NCBI RefSeq assembly: GCF_036226765.1
Contig: NZ_CP109017.1
Location: forward strand, 558,001 to 622,000
Origin: Streptomyces sp. NBC_00670
GTDB lineage: Bacteria; Actinomycetota; Actinomycetes; Streptomycetales; Streptomycetaceae
DNA: 64,000 nucleotides
Direction: 5' to 3'
The position numbers and the translations under genes were made by a program. The first letter of the stretch is position 1; every line of letters starts with the position of its first letter. This document shows, piece after piece, positions 15,011 through 23,290 of this stretch. The notes under the pieces are model-generated. The model searched no databases. It was not told the DNA's origin and saw only the letters and a program-made list of their open reading frames with translations.

Positions 15011-15949
15011 TCAGTGGGCGGTGCGGGCCGCGGTGTGGAGGTGTTCGAGGGCGTCGAGGACGACGGTCCGGCGGTGCCAGGACAGCCAGCGGCCCGCCGC
15101 CGCGCCGGTCTCCTCCAGCGCCCGCAGCTGCGCGGCCGTGAACCCGGCGAGCGGACGGGTGTGGTGGGAGGAGATCACGCCGAGCACCGCCCCGGCCCTG
15201 TTCACCATCGGCACGCTGTGGCAGGCACGGCTGCCGGCCTGGAGGATCGTCGTGCGGGACTCCTCGTCGAAGACGTCCGCGGTGGCGACGTCCGGCACCG
15301 TCACCTGGCGGCGCTGCTCCGCGGCCTCATGACAGGACGTGGTCGGCCCCTCGACGAAGGCGAAGTAGTCGGTGAACCGCCGGTTCAGGCCGATGTGCTT
15401 CTCCATGCGCAGCACACCGCCCTCGACCAGCTGGACGTTGCCCATGCCGGCCTGGGTGATGTTCAGCACCCGGCGCAGCACCCCGGAGAGGACCGCGCCG
15501 TGGCTGTCGCGGTCACCGGGGGCCACGGGCACACCCGGCAGCGGGGGCGGGCTGTAGCGGGCGCGGCCCGGGAACCAGGTGGCGGCGTCGGCGGCGGGGG
15601 CCGGGGTGCGGACCACCGCGTCGGCGAGGGTGTGCAGCCTGATGTTGCGGCGCTGCGAGGCCTCCCGCAGCAGCGCGAACGCCGTGGCGGGGTCGGGCAG
15701 CCGGTAACGCTCCATCAGGACGCCCTGGGCCAGGGAGATGCCGGGGTGGGCGTGCAGCCGGTTGCGCAGTTCCGTGGTGCGCCGCTCCAGTTCCGCGGTG
15801 TGCTCCCGCAGTGCGGCGTTCTCGCGCCGCAGGGCCTCGAGGCCGGATGCCTCGCCCGGACCGGATCCGGGTGCCTCGCCGGTGCCGGGTGCGCCGGTGT
15901 CCCGGCCGCCCATGTCGCGCAGCGGCGGGTACTCCGGTTCCTGGCTCAT
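15011..15949 (-). CDS. ANTAR-GAF domain regulator
   Basis: A 312-residue cytoplasmic protein. The N-terminal 40 residues are Gly/Pro-rich. A coiled-coil-like stretch (LEALRRENAALREHTAELE) leads into an ANTAR domain at about residues 75-125, with GVLMERYRLPDPATAFALLR. ANTAR domains bind nascent RNA hairpins and prevent termination. A GAF domain follows at about 165-300, with TSCHEAAEQRR and a Cys-containing SRACHSVPM. In most actinobacterial relatives the sensor domain precedes ANTAR; here the order is reversed. The start at 15949 was preferred over an upstream one at 16054. Confidence 0.83.
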   Translation of the reverse strand: MSQEPEYPPLRDMGGRDTGAPGTGEAPGSGPGEASGLEALRRENAALREHTAELERRTTELRNRLHAHPGISLAQGVLMERYRLPDPATAFALLREASQRRNIRLHTLADAVVRTPAPAADAATWFPGRARYSPPPLPGVPVAPGDRDSHGAVLSGVLRRVLNITQAGMGNVQLVEGGVLRMEKHIGLNRRFTDYFAFVEGPTTSCHEAAEQRRQVTVPDVATADVFDEESRTTILQAGSRACHSVPMVNRAGAVLGVISSHHTRPLAGFTAAQLRALEETGAAAGRWLSWHRRTVVLDALEHLHTAARTAH

Positions 15950-16149
15950 GAAGGGGTGCTCCTGTGGTGGGGGCAGCAGGCGGTGACATGACCACGCGGC
16001 ACCGCGACCGGCTCGGCCGGTACCGCGGACACCACGGGCGTGCCTGCTTCCCAAGCACCTGCCGCGAGCCTACCCCGCCACGCCGTGCCGCCCACCCCGG
16101 ACGGCACGCGCCCACACCCGCGCACTCTCACCCGCACCCCGGCACCCCG

Positions 16150-16629
16150 TCACCAGAACGCGCCGTACGGTCCCGCCCCGGGCGACTCGTCGGCGTAGGC
16201 GATCCGGGCGGTGACCCGTTTGCCGACGGCCTCGCGGCGGATCTGGAAGTCCTGCGCGAGCGCGCTGACGATCTCCAGACCGTGCTGGCCCACCCGCCCG
16301 GGGTCCGCCGTCCTGGCCGTGGGCAGTAGCGGGTCGCTGTCCCAGACGGCCACCTCGACGGTGTCCCCGACGATCCGCAGACTGAGCAGGACCGGTCCGG
16401 GGGCGTACTTCCTGGCGTTGGTGACCAGTTCGCTGACCACGAGCTGGGTGATCTCCAGCGCCCGCTCGGCGACCGGCAGCGCGTACTCCGTGCGGGCGGA
16501 GGTGAGGAAGTCGACGGCGAGGCGCCGGGCGTCCGCGATGGAGGCCGAGTCGCCGTCCAGCGCGGCGGAGGTCCGTGGGAGACCGCCGTCCGACGCCGTA
16601 CCGTCCTCGTCGCCGGGTACCGCTTCCAT
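16150..16629 (-). CDS. RsbW-like ATP-binding protein (anti-sigma/HATPase_c_2)
   Basis: A 159-residue GHKL ATPase of the compact streptomycete type. Conserved N-box residues appear in VVSELVTNARKYAPGP, and the G1/G2 boxes as VAVWDSDP and GQHGLEIVSALA. Such proteins resemble anti-sigma kinases RsbW/SpoIIAB and can phosphorylate an anti-sigma antagonist or act in stress and development. Streptomyces carry dozens, and the partner is not encoded next to this one. GAAGG lies eight bases before the ATG at 16629; an alternative start is 16653. Confidence 0.83.
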   Translation of the reverse strand: MEAVPGDEDGTASDGGLPRTSAALDGDSASIADARRLAVDFLTSARTEYALPVAERALEITQLVVSELVTNARKYAPGPVLLSLRIVGDTVEVAVWDSDPLLPTARTADPGRVGQHGLEIVSALAQDFQIRREAVGKRVTARIAYADESPGAGPYGAFW

Positions 16630-16708
16630 ACAGGCCGCCTTCGTTGCCCCCATCACGCGCTCGCACATACCCCCGAAACCCGCTTCACACGCCTGTGAAA
16701 CACCACAT

Positions 16709-16740
16709 GGCTCCGCCGGCCCCGAAGGGCCGGCGGAGCC
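16709..16740 (-). terminator. Strong hairpin after the fasciclin gene
   Basis: A perfect 14-bp stem (16709-16722 with 16727-16740) and a CGAA tetraloop, starting 18 bases beyond the fasciclin lipoprotein stop. It separates the SigK-linked genes from the RsbW-like gene downstream. Confidence 0.8.
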
Positions 16741-16757
16741 GTCGCCGGGTGTCCGGG

Positions 16758-17417
16758 TCACTTGCCGGGCATCAGCACGGTGTCGACGATGTACACATTG
16801 GCGTTGGCCGTCTTGACGTTGCCGCAGACCACCTTCGAGGAGTCGTTCACGGTGTACGACTCGCCGGAGCCGGAGGTGGTGAGCTTCTCCTTCTCCAGGG
16901 TGGTGAAGGAGCCCTTCTCCAGGTCCTTCGGCGTGAGCCTCCGGCCGACGACGTGGTAGGTGAGGATCTTCGTCAGCCGGGCCTTGTCGGCCAGGACCTT
17001 GTCCAGGGTCGCCTTCGGGATCTTCGCGAACGCGTCGTTGGTGGGCGCGAAGACGGTGATGTCCTTGGCGTTGTTCAGGGTGTCGACGAGGCCGGCCTTC
17101 TTCACCGCCGAGACGAGGGTGGACAGCGCCGGGTTGTTCGAGGCGGCGGTGGCCACCGGGTCCTGGGCCATGCCGTCGAAGGAACCGGCGCCGGACCTCG
17201 GCACGGAGGAACAGGCCGGGCCGAACGGCTCGTCCATCGTGTCCGTCTTCCCGGCGTCGTCCGAGCCCGTCGCCTTGTCGGTGGCGGTCGCCGACGCCTT
17301 GCCCGAGTCGGAGGAGGCGCTGTCGCTCTTGCCGTCGTCGGAGCAGGCGGTCAGCGCCAGCGGCAGCAGGGCGGCGGTGGCGACGGCCACGGCGGTACGA
17401 CGGATCACGCGCTTCAT
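16758..17417 (-). CDS. Fasciclin-domain lipoprotein, MPT83/MPT70-like
   Basis: A 219-residue exported protein. The signal ends in the lipobox LALTAC with Cys25, so the mature protein is lipid-anchored outside the cell. A Ser/Asp/Lys-rich linker precedes one FAS1 domain at about residues 80-219, with TVFAPTNDAFAKIP (H1 box), LTKILTYHVVGRRL (the YH core) and NVYIVDTVLMP at the end. FAS1 domains mediate adhesion; the mycobacterial homologs MPT83 and MPT70 are the main targets of SigK. The molybdopterin oxidoreductase gene lies 118 bases upstream and the sigK-rskA operon just beyond it, so SigK control is likely. Confidence 0.9.
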   Translation of the reverse strand: MKRVIRRTAVAVATAALLPLALTACSDDGKSDSASSDSGKASATATDKATGSDDAGKTDTMDEPFGPACSSVPRSGAGSFDGMAQDPVATAASNNPALSTLVSAVKKAGLVDTLNNAKDITVFAPTNDAFAKIPKATLDKVLADKARLTKILTYHVVGRRLTPKDLEKGSFTTLEKEKLTTSGSGESYTVNDSSKVVCGNVKTANANVYIVDTVLMPGK

Positions 17418-17535
17418 GAAGGGTCTCCTGAGTGTGGTGGTGCGGTGTCGTGCGGCTCGGACGCCGCACGGCGGGGGAAGGCAGTGCGGGCACTGCGGCT
17501 GGGGGGAAGGGCCTGTCGGTGGCGCCCGGGTGTCG

Positions 17536-19185
17536 TCAGTCCACGGTGACCACCACCGAGTGCCATCCGCTCGCCCCGTCGGGGACGGTGCGGGTGCGCT
17601 TCTCCGGCTGGACCTCGCCGGTCCGGTCCGTGGCCCGGACGGTCAGGGTGTGGCCGCCGGGGGCCGCCCGCCACGGCAGCGACCACTGCCGCCAGGTGTC
17701 GGCCGTGTCCTGCGCGGCGAGGTCGGCGGTCCGCCAGGGGCCGTCGTCGACGCGGACCTCGACCCGCTCGATGCCCCGGTGCTGTGCCCACGCCACCCCG
17801 GCGACCATGACGGTGCCGGCCTCGGGGCGGGCGAAGGGCTTGGGGGTGTCGATGCGGGACCCGGTCTTGACGGACGCCTTCCGGGCCCAGCCGCGCTTGA
17901 CCCAGTAGGGGTCGTAGGAGTCGAACGTGGTGAGTTCGATGTCCTCGATCCATTTGCAGGCCGAGACGAAGCCGTACAGGCCGGGGACGACCATGCGGAC
18001 GGGGAAGCCGTGGACGAAGGGCAGCGGTTCGCCGTTCATGCCGACGGCGAGCAGCGCGTCCCGTCCGTCCATGACGTCTTCGACGGGGGCGCCGAGGGTC
18101 ATGCCGTCCACGGACCGGGCGATGAGCTGGTCGGCGGGACCGCCGTGGGAGGGCGGCCTCACCCCGCAGTCGGCCAGCAGGTCGGCCAGGCGGACGCCGA
18201 TCCAGCGGGCGTTGCCCACGTACGGGCCGCCGACCTCGTTGGAGACGCAGGTCAGGGTGATGTCCCGTTCGACCAGGTCCCGGTGGAGCAGGTCGTCGTA
18301 GGTGAACGTGCGGCTGCGGGCGACGCCCTTGCCGTGGATCCGCAGCCGCCAGGCGCCGGCGTCCACCTTCGGCACCACCAGGGCGGTGTCGACGCGGTAG
18401 AAGTCCTCGTTCGGCGTCACGAAGGGGCTGAGGCCGGGGATCCTCAGCCGGGCGGCCTTGGGTATCGGGTCGGCCGTCGAGCCGGGCGCGGGAAGCACCA
18501 CGGCGTCGCGGGAGGCGACGGCGCCCCGGCCGCTCGCCCGGTTCAGGTACCGGCCGCCGGCGCCCACCGCGGTGGAGGCGGCGGCCGCGGCGCCCGCGGC
18601 GACGAGGAACCCGCGCCGGTCCCAGCCGGCGTCCCTTCCGGCGGCGGCCGCGGGCGCGGACCCCGCGGTGGCCGCGGGCCGGTCCCCGCTCGGCGGGGAG
18701 TCCGGCGCGGGCGGCTTCGGGAGGAGCCGGCCCACCAGGACGTACAGCAGGACGGCCCCGGCGGCGCCCCCGACCAGGGAGGGCACGGCGTCGGTCCAGC
18801 CCTCCGAGTCGGGGCGGCCGGTGGCGGCGACGGCGCCGACGAGACCGAAGAGGAGCACGCCCGCCGAGCCGGTGCGGCGCCGGTGCAGCGCGGCCGTGCC
18901 GAGCAGCAGCGCGATCACGGCGAGGATCGCGACGATCCCGAGTTGCAGCACCAGTTTGTCGTCGGTGCCGAAGTGCCGGATCGCCCAGTCCTTCACGGCG
19001 GCGGGTGTGCGGTCGATGACGGCGGAGCCCACCGCGACCACCGGACCCGCCTCGGGGCGGACGGCGGCCGACACCAGCTCGGCCACGGCGAGTGCCGCGT
19101 ACCCCGCGAGGAGCCCGCTCGCCGCGGCGAGCGCATGCCGCGTCCGGGTGGCCGGCCGGTGCTGTGTCTTTCCTTCGTCGCTCAC
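17536..19185 (-). CDS. Membrane-anchored molybdopterin oxidoreductase (sulfite-oxidase/MsrP fold)
   Basis: A 549-residue protein. The N-terminal part has about four membrane segments (near 18-42, 77-99, 108-122 and 136-152), then a Pro/Ala linker and a twin-arginine-like DRRGFLVAAG at 189-198. The catalytic domain carries the molybdenum-ligating Cys313 in LTCVSNEVGGPYVGN, and HGFPVRMVVPGLYG. The C-terminal 110 residues form the Mo-co dimerisation domain. It probably oxidises or reduces a sulfur compound or oxidised protein residue outside the cell. The start codon is GTG with no strong ribosome site. It lies between sigK-rskA and the fasciclin gene, all on one strand. Confidence 0.87.
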   Translation of the reverse strand: MSDEGKTQHRPATRTRHALAAASGLLAGYAALAVAELVSAAVRPEAGPVVAVGSAVIDRTPAAVKDWAIRHFGTDDKLVLQLGIVAILAVIALLLGTAALHRRRTGSAGVLLFGLVGAVAATGRPDSEGWTDAVPSLVGGAAGAVLLYVLVGRLLPKPPAPDSPPSGDRPAATAGSAPAAAAGRDAGWDRRGFLVAAGAAAAASTAVGAGGRYLNRASGRGAVASRDAVVLPAPGSTADPIPKAARLRIPGLSPFVTPNEDFYRVDTALVVPKVDAGAWRLRIHGKGVARSRTFTYDDLLHRDLVERDITLTCVSNEVGGPYVGNARWIGVRLADLLADCGVRPPSHGGPADQLIARSVDGMTLGAPVEDVMDGRDALLAVGMNGEPLPFVHGFPVRMVVPGLYGFVSACKWIEDIELTTFDSYDPYWVKRGWARKASVKTGSRIDTPKPFARPEAGTVMVAGVAWAQHRGIERVEVRVDDGPWRTADLAAQDTADTWRQWSLPWRAAPGGHTLTVRATDRTGEVQPEKRTRTVPDGASGWHSVVVTVD

Positions 19186-19351
19186 GTGGGGAATCCGGCG
19201 CCGGCGGCTGCGCGGATTGGCCGATCACTCAATTGGGGGGAATTATTTTCCGGACCAATCCGGGGCGCTTCCGGTTACGGATCAATACGGGGAACCCTGC
19301 GAAGAAGACCAGCTCAGCGGGCTGTCCGTGAGATACGGAAAAAGCGCCGGC

Positions 19352-19368
19352 CGCCGCGGAAAGCGGCG
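19352..19368 (-). terminator. Hairpin downstream of rskA
   Basis: CGCCGC-GGAAA-GCGGCG forms a perfect 6-bp stem about 49 bases past the rskA stop on the minus strand. It may end the TetR-sigK-rskA transcript, leaving the oxidoreductase gene to its own promoter in the 230-base gap (19186-19416). That gap also contains the more AT-rich stretch AATTATTTTC near 19241-19250. Confidence 0.4.
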
Positions 19369-19416
19369 ACCGACGCTCGTGGGGAAAATACCGAGACGCG
19401 GTGACGAATTCGGTTC

Positions 19417-20175
19417 TCAGGCCGAGAACGGCACCAGGGCGAGCGGTGTGGACGTCGGCCGGGGCGAGCCCCCGGCGGGTTCGAGGGTGACGCCCATGCC
19501 GGACGCGCCGTCGAGGGCGCCCTTCAGCAGGACGGCCTCCGTGGAGCGGTCGGGGTCCATCAGACCGGCCGGCCGCATGCTGCCGCCGTCGTCGAACCAG
19601 AGCTGGTAGACCTTGCCCTCGGGGGGCCGGTCCATCCCGGCGACCACGAACACCGCCCGGTTCTCGCTCTTGGAGACCACGACGGTGCCGGTGGCGCCCT
19701 TGAGGTCGGCGGTGCGGGTCCTGGCGTCGGGTGCGGCCAGGACGGCCGCGATCTCGTCCACCCGGTGCTCGGCCCGCCGCGCCTGTTCCTGGGCGTCGTC
19801 GGCCTGTTGGTGCTGCCACACCGCGGTGCCGCCGAGGGCGGCCGCGGCGGCGAGGCAGGCGGCCAGTGCCCACCGGAACAGCCGCCGCGTCCGGGCACCG
19901 CCGGTGCCCGCGGGGCGTGCCGCGGGGGTGGTGTGCGGGGGCTCCTGGCGGACGGTGGTGATGCGCCGCAGCACCTCTTCCTTGAGCTGCGGGCGGGGCG
20001 GCGTGGCGGCGGCGCCGCCCAGCCGGGCGGCGGTCGCGGTCAGTTCGCGGACCTCCGCGGCGCACGGCGCGCAGAGGGACAGATGCCGTGCGAAGGCGTC
20101 CCGTTCCCGCTCGTCGAGGGCGTGCAGGGCGTAGGCGCCGGTCAGCGTGTGCAGGTCGGCCGTGTCGGCGGTCAT
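19417..20175 (-). CDS. rskA: Anti-sigma-K factor RskA
   Basis: A 252-residue anti-sigma factor. The N-terminal zinc-associated anti-sigma motif is intact: H31, C35 and C38 in RHLSLCAPC. One membrane helix lies at about residues 98-119 (FRWALAACLAAAAALGGTAVW). The extracellular domain contains VYQLWFDDGG, characteristic of RskA. It holds SigK at the membrane until proteolysis releases it. The ATG overlaps the sigK stop by four bases, so production is coupled to that of the sigma factor. Confidence 0.93.
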   Translation of the reverse strand: MTADTADLHTLTGAYALHALDERERDAFARHLSLCAPCAAEVRELTATAARLGGAAATPPRPQLKEEVLRRITTVRQEPPHTTPAARPAGTGGARTRRLFRWALAACLAAAAALGGTAVWQHQQADDAQEQARRAEHRVDEIAAVLAAPDARTRTADLKGATGTVVVSKSENRAVFVVAGMDRPPEGKVYQLWFDDGGSMRPAGLMDPDRSTEAVLLKGALDGASGMGVTLEPAGGSPRPTSTPLALVPFSA

Positions 20176-20756
20176 GCGGTCACCCCCAGGCAGTCGCGCA
20201 GCCGGATGAGTCCGTCCCGCAGCCGGGTCTTGACGGTGCCGAGCGGCAGCGTCAGCAGTTCGGCGACCTCGCGGTAGGTCAGCCCCCGGTAGTAGGCGAG
20301 GTCGACCGCCTGGCGCTGCACCTCGGTGAGGGTGCGCACACAGCGGCGTACCTGTTCGCGCTCCAGGCTCGCCTCGACCTCTTCGGTGACCTCGTCGTAC
20401 TCGGGGGTGCGCTCCAGCAGGGCGGCCCTGTGCTCGCGGGCGGCGGAGGCGTCGACCGAGCGGACCCGGTCGACGGCGCGGCGGTGGGCGAGGGTCAGGA
20501 TCCAGTTCCGGACGCTGCCGCGCTCGGGGCGGTAGTTGGCGGCGGTGCGCCAGACCTCCACCAGCACCTCCTGGGCGACCTCCTCGGACTGCGCCCTGTC
20601 GCGCAGCACGCTGCGGGCGATGCCCAGTACGGAGCCGACGACGGCGTCGTAGACGGAGGCGAAGGCCTCCTGGTCGCCCTGGGCGACGCCGCGCAGCAGT
20701 TCTTGCAGGTCGGGCTGGGCGGAGGGGTGGGGCCCAATCCGTACGGGCTCTCTCAC
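20172..20756 (-). CDS. sigK: RNA polymerase sigma factor SigK (ECF)
   Basis: A 194-residue ECF sigma factor. Region 2 is at about residues 25-95 (SEEVAQEVLVEVWRTAANYR, then GSVRNWILTLAHRRAVDRVR) and region 4 at 135-190 (LTEVQRQAVDLAYYRGLTYR). The GTG at 20756 has AAGGA seven bases upstream and lies one base after the stop of the TetR gene. Overlap with rskA downstream confirms a sigma/anti-sigma pair. In mycobacteria SigK drives the mpt70/mpt83 fasciclin genes; here a fasciclin gene lies 3 kb downstream. The exact promoter motif could not be recognised. Confidence 0.92.
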   Translation of the reverse strand: MREPVRIGPHPSAQPDLQELLRGVAQGDQEAFASVYDAVVGSVLGIARSVLRDRAQSEEVAQEVLVEVWRTAANYRPERGSVRNWILTLAHRRAVDRVRSVDASAAREHRAALLERTPEYDEVTEEVEASLEREQVRRCVRTLTEVQRQAVDLAYYRGLTYREVAELLTLPLGTVKTRLRDGLIRLRDCLGVTA

Positions 20757-20757
20757 G

Positions 20758-21486
20758 TCATGGTCCTTCGGTCCTTCGGGGCGGGCGGACGGCGGGTGCC
20801 TGCTCGGGCGGGTACCCGGCGGTGGTGCGGGCACATGGGTGATCCGTAGCCGAGGGCCCGGCGGTTTGGTCGGCGGTGGCATAGCGCGTGACCATGGCGA
20901 CGAGTTCGTTCTCGAGCCGGGTGGCGTCGAGCGGGTCGGGGGCGGCGATGAGCTGGTGGACGAGGAGTTCGACCGTGGCGACGATCAGCCGGGCGGCGAC
21001 GTATGTGTCCTCCACGTGGGCGTCGGGGTGGCGGACGAGGAGGTCCTCGACGTAGCGGACGCGTTCCTGCTCGTAGCCGGAGACGCGCTCGAACAGTTCG
21101 GCGGAGCGGGGCGCCTGTTCGGCCATGACCTGGAGCAGGTGCGGGTCGTGGCGGTGGTTCTCGATGACGATGCGCACATGGGCGCGGAAGATGCCCTCCA
21201 GGGTGCCGGGCAGCGCCCCGTCCTGGAGACGCAGGAGCGCCTCCCGCCCGTCGTCGAGGTGACGGGTCACCAGCTCCAGCAGGATGGCGTCCTTGTTCGG
21301 GTAGTACTGGTAGAGCGAGCCGATGGAGATCCGGGCCCGTTCGGCGATCCGGTTGGTGGTCCCCGCGGCATAGCCCTGCTCGGCGAAAACGTGAGCAGCG
21401 GCGTCGAGGATGCGCTGCCGGGTGAGTTCGGCCCGGGCCTGGCGGGGCTGTTTACGTGGCTGAAGCCGGCGTCGCTCCGAGGTCAC
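20758..21486 (-). CDS. TetR/AcrR-family regulator, first gene of the sigK operon
   Basis: A 242-residue TetR protein. The helix-turn-helix is at about residues 38-68 (GTTNRIAERARISIGSLYQYYPNKDAIL), a typical TetR_N with the YQYYPNK end. The C-terminal 30 residues are a Pro/Arg-rich tail. AGGAGG lies upstream of the GTG start. The gene ends one base before the sigK GTG, so TetR, SigK and RskA form one operon. It is also divergent from the PPOX flavoprotein gene at 21669 and may regulate both directions. Linking a one-component repressor to an ECF sigma factor in one message is unusual. Confidence 0.85.
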   Translation of the reverse strand: MTSERRRLQPRKQPRQARAELTRQRILDAAAHVFAEQGYAAGTTNRIAERARISIGSLYQYYPNKDAILLELVTRHLDDGREALLRLQDGALPGTLEGIFRAHVRIVIENHRHDPHLLQVMAEQAPRSAELFERVSGYEQERVRYVEDLLVRHPDAHVEDTYVAARLIVATVELLVHQLIAAPDPLDATRLENELVAMVTRYATADQTAGPSATDHPCARTTAGYPPEQAPAVRPPRRTEGP

Positions 21487-21535
21487 GGCACCTCCTGGGC
21501 GGGGTGGGGAATGCGAGTGGCGGACGACCTGAATA

Positions 21536-21547
21536 ATTGCTCACAAT
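21536..21547. promoter_or_regulatory. AT-rich inverted repeat between TetR and PPOX genes
   Basis: ATTG-CTCA-CAAT lies in the only AT-rich patch (about 21530-21550) of the 182-base divergent region, 50 bases upstream of the TetR start. GAATAAT and ACAATA nearby could serve as -10 boxes on opposite strands. It is a reasonable TetR operator candidate. Confidence 0.35.
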
Positions 21548-21668
21548 AGTGCCATGACCTGCGGCGCAGCGGTGCGTCACCGTTTCGCGCCGCCGTCGGC
21601 GGATGGGCGGGGCGGCACGGCAGGGCCCCGGGCACCCGCCGCTGCCGCCCGCTGTGGAAGGAGCCCTC

Positions 21669-22298
21669 ATGGCGCACACCCGCACCCGCCCCCGGCCGCT
21701 CTCGCCGGAAAAGGTCCTCGCCCTGATCGGGGACCGCGACCCCATGGCCACGAGCAAGATCATCGATCACATCGACGAGCAGTTCCGTCGTTTCATCGCG
21801 CACTCGCCCTTCCTGACGATGGCCACGGCGGACGCGGCGGGCAACGCCGACTGCTCGCCCCGCGGCGACTACCCGGGCTTCGTGAAGGTCCTGGACGAGC
21901 ACACGCTCGCCCTTCCGGACCGGCCCGGCAACAGGATCGCCGACTCCTTCCGCAACCTCGCCGAGAACGACGGCATCGGACTGCTGTTCCTCATCCCCGG
22001 TATGCGGGAGACCCTGCGGGTCAACGGCCGCGCCTACCCGACCGACGAGCCGGAGGTGCTGGCCCGGCTGCAGGCCGAGGGCCGGACGCCGCAGCTGGCG
22101 ATCGTCGTGCGGGTGGAGCAGGCGTACGGGCACTGCGGCCGCGCGCTCATCCGGTCCCGGCTGTGGGACCCGGCGAGCCGGGCGCTGGCCGACGAGATGC
22201 CGACGGCCGGCGAGATGTTCACCGCCCAGCTCGGCCTGGACATCGACCCGAAGGTGCTCGACGACGGCCTCGAAGAGGCCTACCGGAAGCTGTACTGA
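21669..22298 (+). CDS. Pyridoxamine 5'-phosphate oxidase-family FMN protein
   Basis: A 209-residue PPOX split-barrel protein. The FMN-barrel features are seen in PFLTMATADAAGNADCSPRGD and LALPDRPGNRIADSFRNL (read as short segments), with LRVNGRA in the second half. It resembles the MSMEG_1061/DR2398-type FMN-binding family, whose members reduce cofactors or xenobiotic substrates using flavin or F420. The ATG at 21669 has AAGGAG six bases upstream. It precedes a reductase gene by about 74 bases on the same strand, which suggests a flavoprotein-reductase pair. Confidence 0.83.
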   Translation: MAHTRTRPRPLSPEKVLALIGDRDPMATSKIIDHIDEQFRRFIAHSPFLTMATADAAGNADCSPRGDYPGFVKVLDEHTLALPDRPGNRIADSFRNLAENDGIGLLFLIPGMRETLRVNGRAYPTDEPEVLARLQAEGRTPQLAIVVRVEQAYGHCGRALIRSRLWDPASRALADEMPTAGEMFTAQLGLDIDPKVLDDGLEEAYRKLY

Positions 22299-22372
22299 CC
22301 ATGCCGCCGACCACATCACCGACCCCGTCCTCCCCCGTTCCCCCACCTACCGGCCGACAAGGCGGAGCACCG

Positions 22373-23281
22373 ATGCAGCAGACCCTTGTGGAGCGCGTGG
22401 AGCCGCTCGCGCGGGACGTCGTCTCCCTCGTCCTGCGCGGGTCCGGCGGCCCGCTCGCCCCGTGGGAGCCGGGGGCGCACCTCGACCTCCTGCTGCCGAA
22501 CTGGCTGACCCGGCAGTACTCGCTGTGCGGGGACCCGGCGGACCGGGACACCTACCGTGTCGCGGTGCGGCACGAGCGGCTCAGCCGGGGCGGCTCGGAG
22601 TACGTCCACCGCTTCCTGCGCCCGGGCCGGCCGCTGCGGGTGTCGCTGCCGCGGAACAACTTCCCGCTGCTGCCCGCGCCGGAGTACCTCTTCCTCGCCG
22701 GGGGCATCGGCATCACCCCGCTGCTGCCGATGCTGCGGGCGGCCGTCGACGCGGGGGTGCCGGCCTCGCTCGTGTACGTGGGCAGCTCGGCCGCGTCCAT
22801 GCCGTTCCTCGACGAGGTGCGCTCCCGGGGCGGCGAGCGGGTGCACGTCGTCGACACCGGGGAGCACGGCAGGCCCGACCTCGCCGCGCACGCCGCCGCG
22901 CTGGGCCCCGAGGCCCTGGTCTACTGCTGCGGTCCCGAAGCGATGCTGCGCGCGGCCGAGGCGGTGTTCCCGGCCGGCCGGCTGCACGCGGAGCGGTTCC
23001 GGCCCGCCGTCCGGGAGTTCGCGCCCGACGCACCGTTCGAGGCGGTCTGCGCCCGCTCCGGGCAGACGCTCCAGGTGCCGGCGGACGAGTCGCTGCTGAG
23101 CGTGCTCCAGCACGCCGGGCACCCGCTGCCGTCCGGCTGCCGCGAGGGCGTCTGCGGAAGCTGCGAACTCACCGTCGTGGACGGCGAGCCCGAGCACCGC
23201 GACGAGATCGGCGCCCCCGCCGGGCGCATGTACCCGTGCGTGTCCCGGTCGCTGTCGCCCCGGCTCGTCGTGGACCTCTGA
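22373..23281 (+). CDS. PDR/VanB-family ferredoxin-type oxidoreductase
   Basis: A 302-residue three-domain reductase. The FMN/FAD barrel has RQYSLCGDP at about residues 44-52, followed by the NAD domain with GGIGITPLLPML and YCCGPEAML. A C-terminal plant-type [2Fe-2S] ferredoxin has SGCREGVCGSCELTVVDGEP with a final Cys in MYPCVSRS. It passes electrons from NAD(P)H to a Rieske oxygenase or P450-like partner; none is encoded nearby. The start at 22373 (GGCGGAG upstream) is favoured over an in-frame ATG at 22301. It follows the PPOX gene and is convergent with a PucR-type regulator gene. Confidence 0.9.
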   Translation: MQQTLVERVEPLARDVVSLVLRGSGGPLAPWEPGAHLDLLLPNWLTRQYSLCGDPADRDTYRVAVRHERLSRGGSEYVHRFLRPGRPLRVSLPRNNFPLLPAPEYLFLAGGIGITPLLPMLRAAVDAGVPASLVYVGSSAASMPFLDEVRSRGGERVHVVDTGEHGRPDLAAHAAALGPEALVYCCGPEAMLRAAEAVFPAGRLHAERFRPAVREFAPDAPFEAVCARSGQTLQVPADESLLSVLQHAGHPLPSGCREGVCGSCELTVVDGEPEHRDEIGAPAGRMYPCVSRSLSPRLVVDL

Positions 23282-23290
23282 CGGACCCGT

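Noticed and set aside
19186..20850. SigK promoter motifs (CCATCC/CCGAAT type) before the oxidoreductase and sigK genes
   Set aside because: Only partial matches such as TGATCC and CCGGAT with a 15-base spacer were found, not enough to claim a site.
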